Shown here: positions 63,001 through 64,000 of the stretch, one piece after another | Layout: each line of letters opens with the position of its first letter | Position numbering within the stretch: the stretch's first letter is position 1 | Source of the DNA: Gibbula magus | Taxonomy: Eukaryota; Mollusca; Gastropoda; Trochida; Trochidae | Reading direction: 5' to 3' | Assembly (NCBI GenBank): GCA_936450465.1 | Contig: OW388293.1 | Location: 53,967,201 to 54,031,200, forward strand | DNA: 64,000 nucleotides | Notes under the pieces: model-generated | Told to the model about the DNA's origin: nothing | What the model saw: only the letters and a program-made list of their open reading frames with translations | Databases searched by the model: none | Program-made: the position numbers and the translations under genes

Positions 63001-64000
63001 GAAAGTTATCACGCTTGCTGTCAAGTAGTGTGTTTCTCGCACTTACAATAATTTCCATGTTTTTTGGCCAATTTGGTCACGCGAACCTCTTTAACGGCGA
63101 ATCTGGAGTCCAACTTAAGGAAGGTAGCGAGAATTCGAAACTACCATTCGATAGATCACATTGTAATATACATCTCAGCCAAGTTTGGTTCTGAAATATG
63201 CATTTTGAAGAAAGTTATCACGCTTGCTGTCAAGTAGTGTGTTTCTCGCACTTACAATAATTTCCATGTTTTGTGGCCAATTTGGTCACGCGAACCTCTT
63301 TAACGGCGAATCTGGAGTCCAACTTAAGGAAGGTAGCGGGAATTCGAAATAAACATTCGATAGATCACATTGTAATATACATCTCAGCCAAGTTTGGTTC
63401 TGAAATATGCATTTTGAAGAAAGTTATCACGCTTGCTGTCAAGTACTGTGTTTCTCGCACTTAGTAAAATGTCCATGTTTTTTGGCCAATTTGGTCACGC
63501 GAACCTCTTTAACGGCGAATCTGGAGTCCAACTTAAGGAAGGTAGCGAGAATTCGAAATGACCATTCGATAGATCACATTGTAATATACATCTCAGCCAA
63601 GTTTGGTTCTGAAATATGCATTTTGAAGAAAGTTATCACGCTTGCTGTCAAGTAGTGTGTTTCTCGCACTTAGAATAATTTCCATGTTTTTAGGCCAATT
63701 TGGTCACGCGAACCTCTTTAACGGCGAATCTGGAGTCCAACTTAAGGAAGGTAGCGGGAATTCGAAATGAACATTCGATAGATCACATTGGAATATACAT
63801 CTCAGCCAAGTTTGGTTCTGAAATATGCATTTTGAAGAAAGTTATCACGCTTGCTGTCAAGTACTGTGTTTCTCGCACTTAGTAAAATGTCCATGTTTTT
63901 TGGCCAATTTGGTCACGCGAACCTCTTTAACGGCGAATGTGGAGTCCAACTTAAGGAAGGTAGCGAGAATACGAAATGACCATTCGATAGATCACATTGT
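60063..64000 (+). repeat. 6-unit HOR again, three copies plus a partial
   Basis: The copies are 60063-61316, 61317-62570 and 62571-63824, and a fourth is cut by the window end. The unit order is that of 35608-38115, including the T8-tract unit followed by the GAAACTACC unit. GAATGTGGAG at 63936 corresponds to 38226 at an offset of about 25.71 kb. The first unit of copy 1 differs (CGAATCGACC instead of GAGAATACG). Confidence 0.9.

Larger units (their letters stand above)
1..64000 (+). repeat. Tandem satellite array, 209-bp unit, fills the window
   Basis: The same sequence recurs every 209 bp from the first base to the last, about 306 units head to tail on one strand. Landmarks in nearly every unit are ATGCAT at unit position 1, TGGCCAATTTGG from position 77, ACGCGAACCTC from 91, TCCAACTTAAGG from 121 and TAGATCACATT from 164. 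No unit is inverted, and no non-satellite sequence longer than a single-base insertion interrupts the array. The consensus is about 40% G+C (83 of 209 by hand count). Unit length, lack of coding capacity and higher-order organisation fit a centromeric or heterochromatic eukaryotic satellite. The family and species are not recognised. A function in kinetochore assembly is inference only. Confidence 0.98.

Noticed and set aside
1..64000. CRISPR array
   Set aside because: The repeat is 209 bp with no short repeat/unique spacer structure; every base belongs to the repeat.
1..64000. Primate alpha satellite or a CENP-B box
   Set aside because: The unit is 209 bp rather than 171 bp, and I found no match to the box core (TTCG, four bases, A, two bases, CGGG) on either strand of the consensus. 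CGGG is present but TTCG follows it instead of preceding it.
1..64000. Assignment to a named plant satellite family
   Set aside because: Phrases such as GAAGAAAGTTATCACG and CCAAGTTTGG recall dicot centromeric repeats, but I could not match the unit to a known family. A database search of the 209-bp consensus would decide it.

Overview
The window is one uninterrupted tandem array of a satellite DNA. I found no protein-coding gene, RNA gene, transposon, CRISPR array or unique sequence. The repeat unit is 209 bp. I number it from the A of the ATGCAT (NsiI) site, and base 1 of the window falls at unit position 129. The 64,000 bases hold about 306 units, all in the same orientation. The consensus unit is about 40% G+C, with 9 CpG dinucleotides. 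Unit spacing shows five 208-bp units and three 210-bp units. Together they account exactly for the net register shift of -2 between position 82 and position 63407.

This points to a eukaryotic centromeric or other heterochromatic satellite array. Phrases in the unit are loosely reminiscent of dicot plant centromeric satellites, but I do not recognise the family and would not name a species. It is not the 171-bp primate alpha satellite.

The array is a mosaic of higher-order repeats (HORs): blocks of several distinguishable units repeated as a group. From left to right: 1-4010, a 7-unit HOR with an internal 4-unit expansion; 4011-7394, mixed units; 7395-8648, a 3-unit HOR; 8649-15775, an 18-unit HOR whose second copy gains one unit; 16173-20850, a clean 7-unit HOR in three and a half copies; 20851-24113, a transition zone; 24114-31845, a 16-unit HOR expanded to 21 units in its second copy; 31637-33726, a 5-unit HOR; 33727-35607, a transition zone; 35608-38115, a 6-unit HOR; 38116-41878, a transition zone; 41879-45222, a second 6-unit HOR; 45223-50238, a 12-unit HOR; 50239-50657, two linking units; 50658-57763, an 18-unit HOR with a 16-unit second copy; 57764-60062, mixed units related to those at 42-45 kb; 60063-64000, the 6-unit HOR seen at 35.6-38.1 kb, again. 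Much of 24-31 kb and 61-64 kb also shows a dimeric A/B alternation (418 bp).

The units do not encode a conserved protein. 209 is not a multiple of three, so every frame shifts at each unit. The many short open frames are periodic by-products, and a single C/G difference at unit position 40 (TAC versus TAG) decides where many of them stop. The biology visible here is array evolution: block duplication, in-register unequal exchange that leaves chimeric units, T-tract slippage, and a conserved core of about 60 bp.
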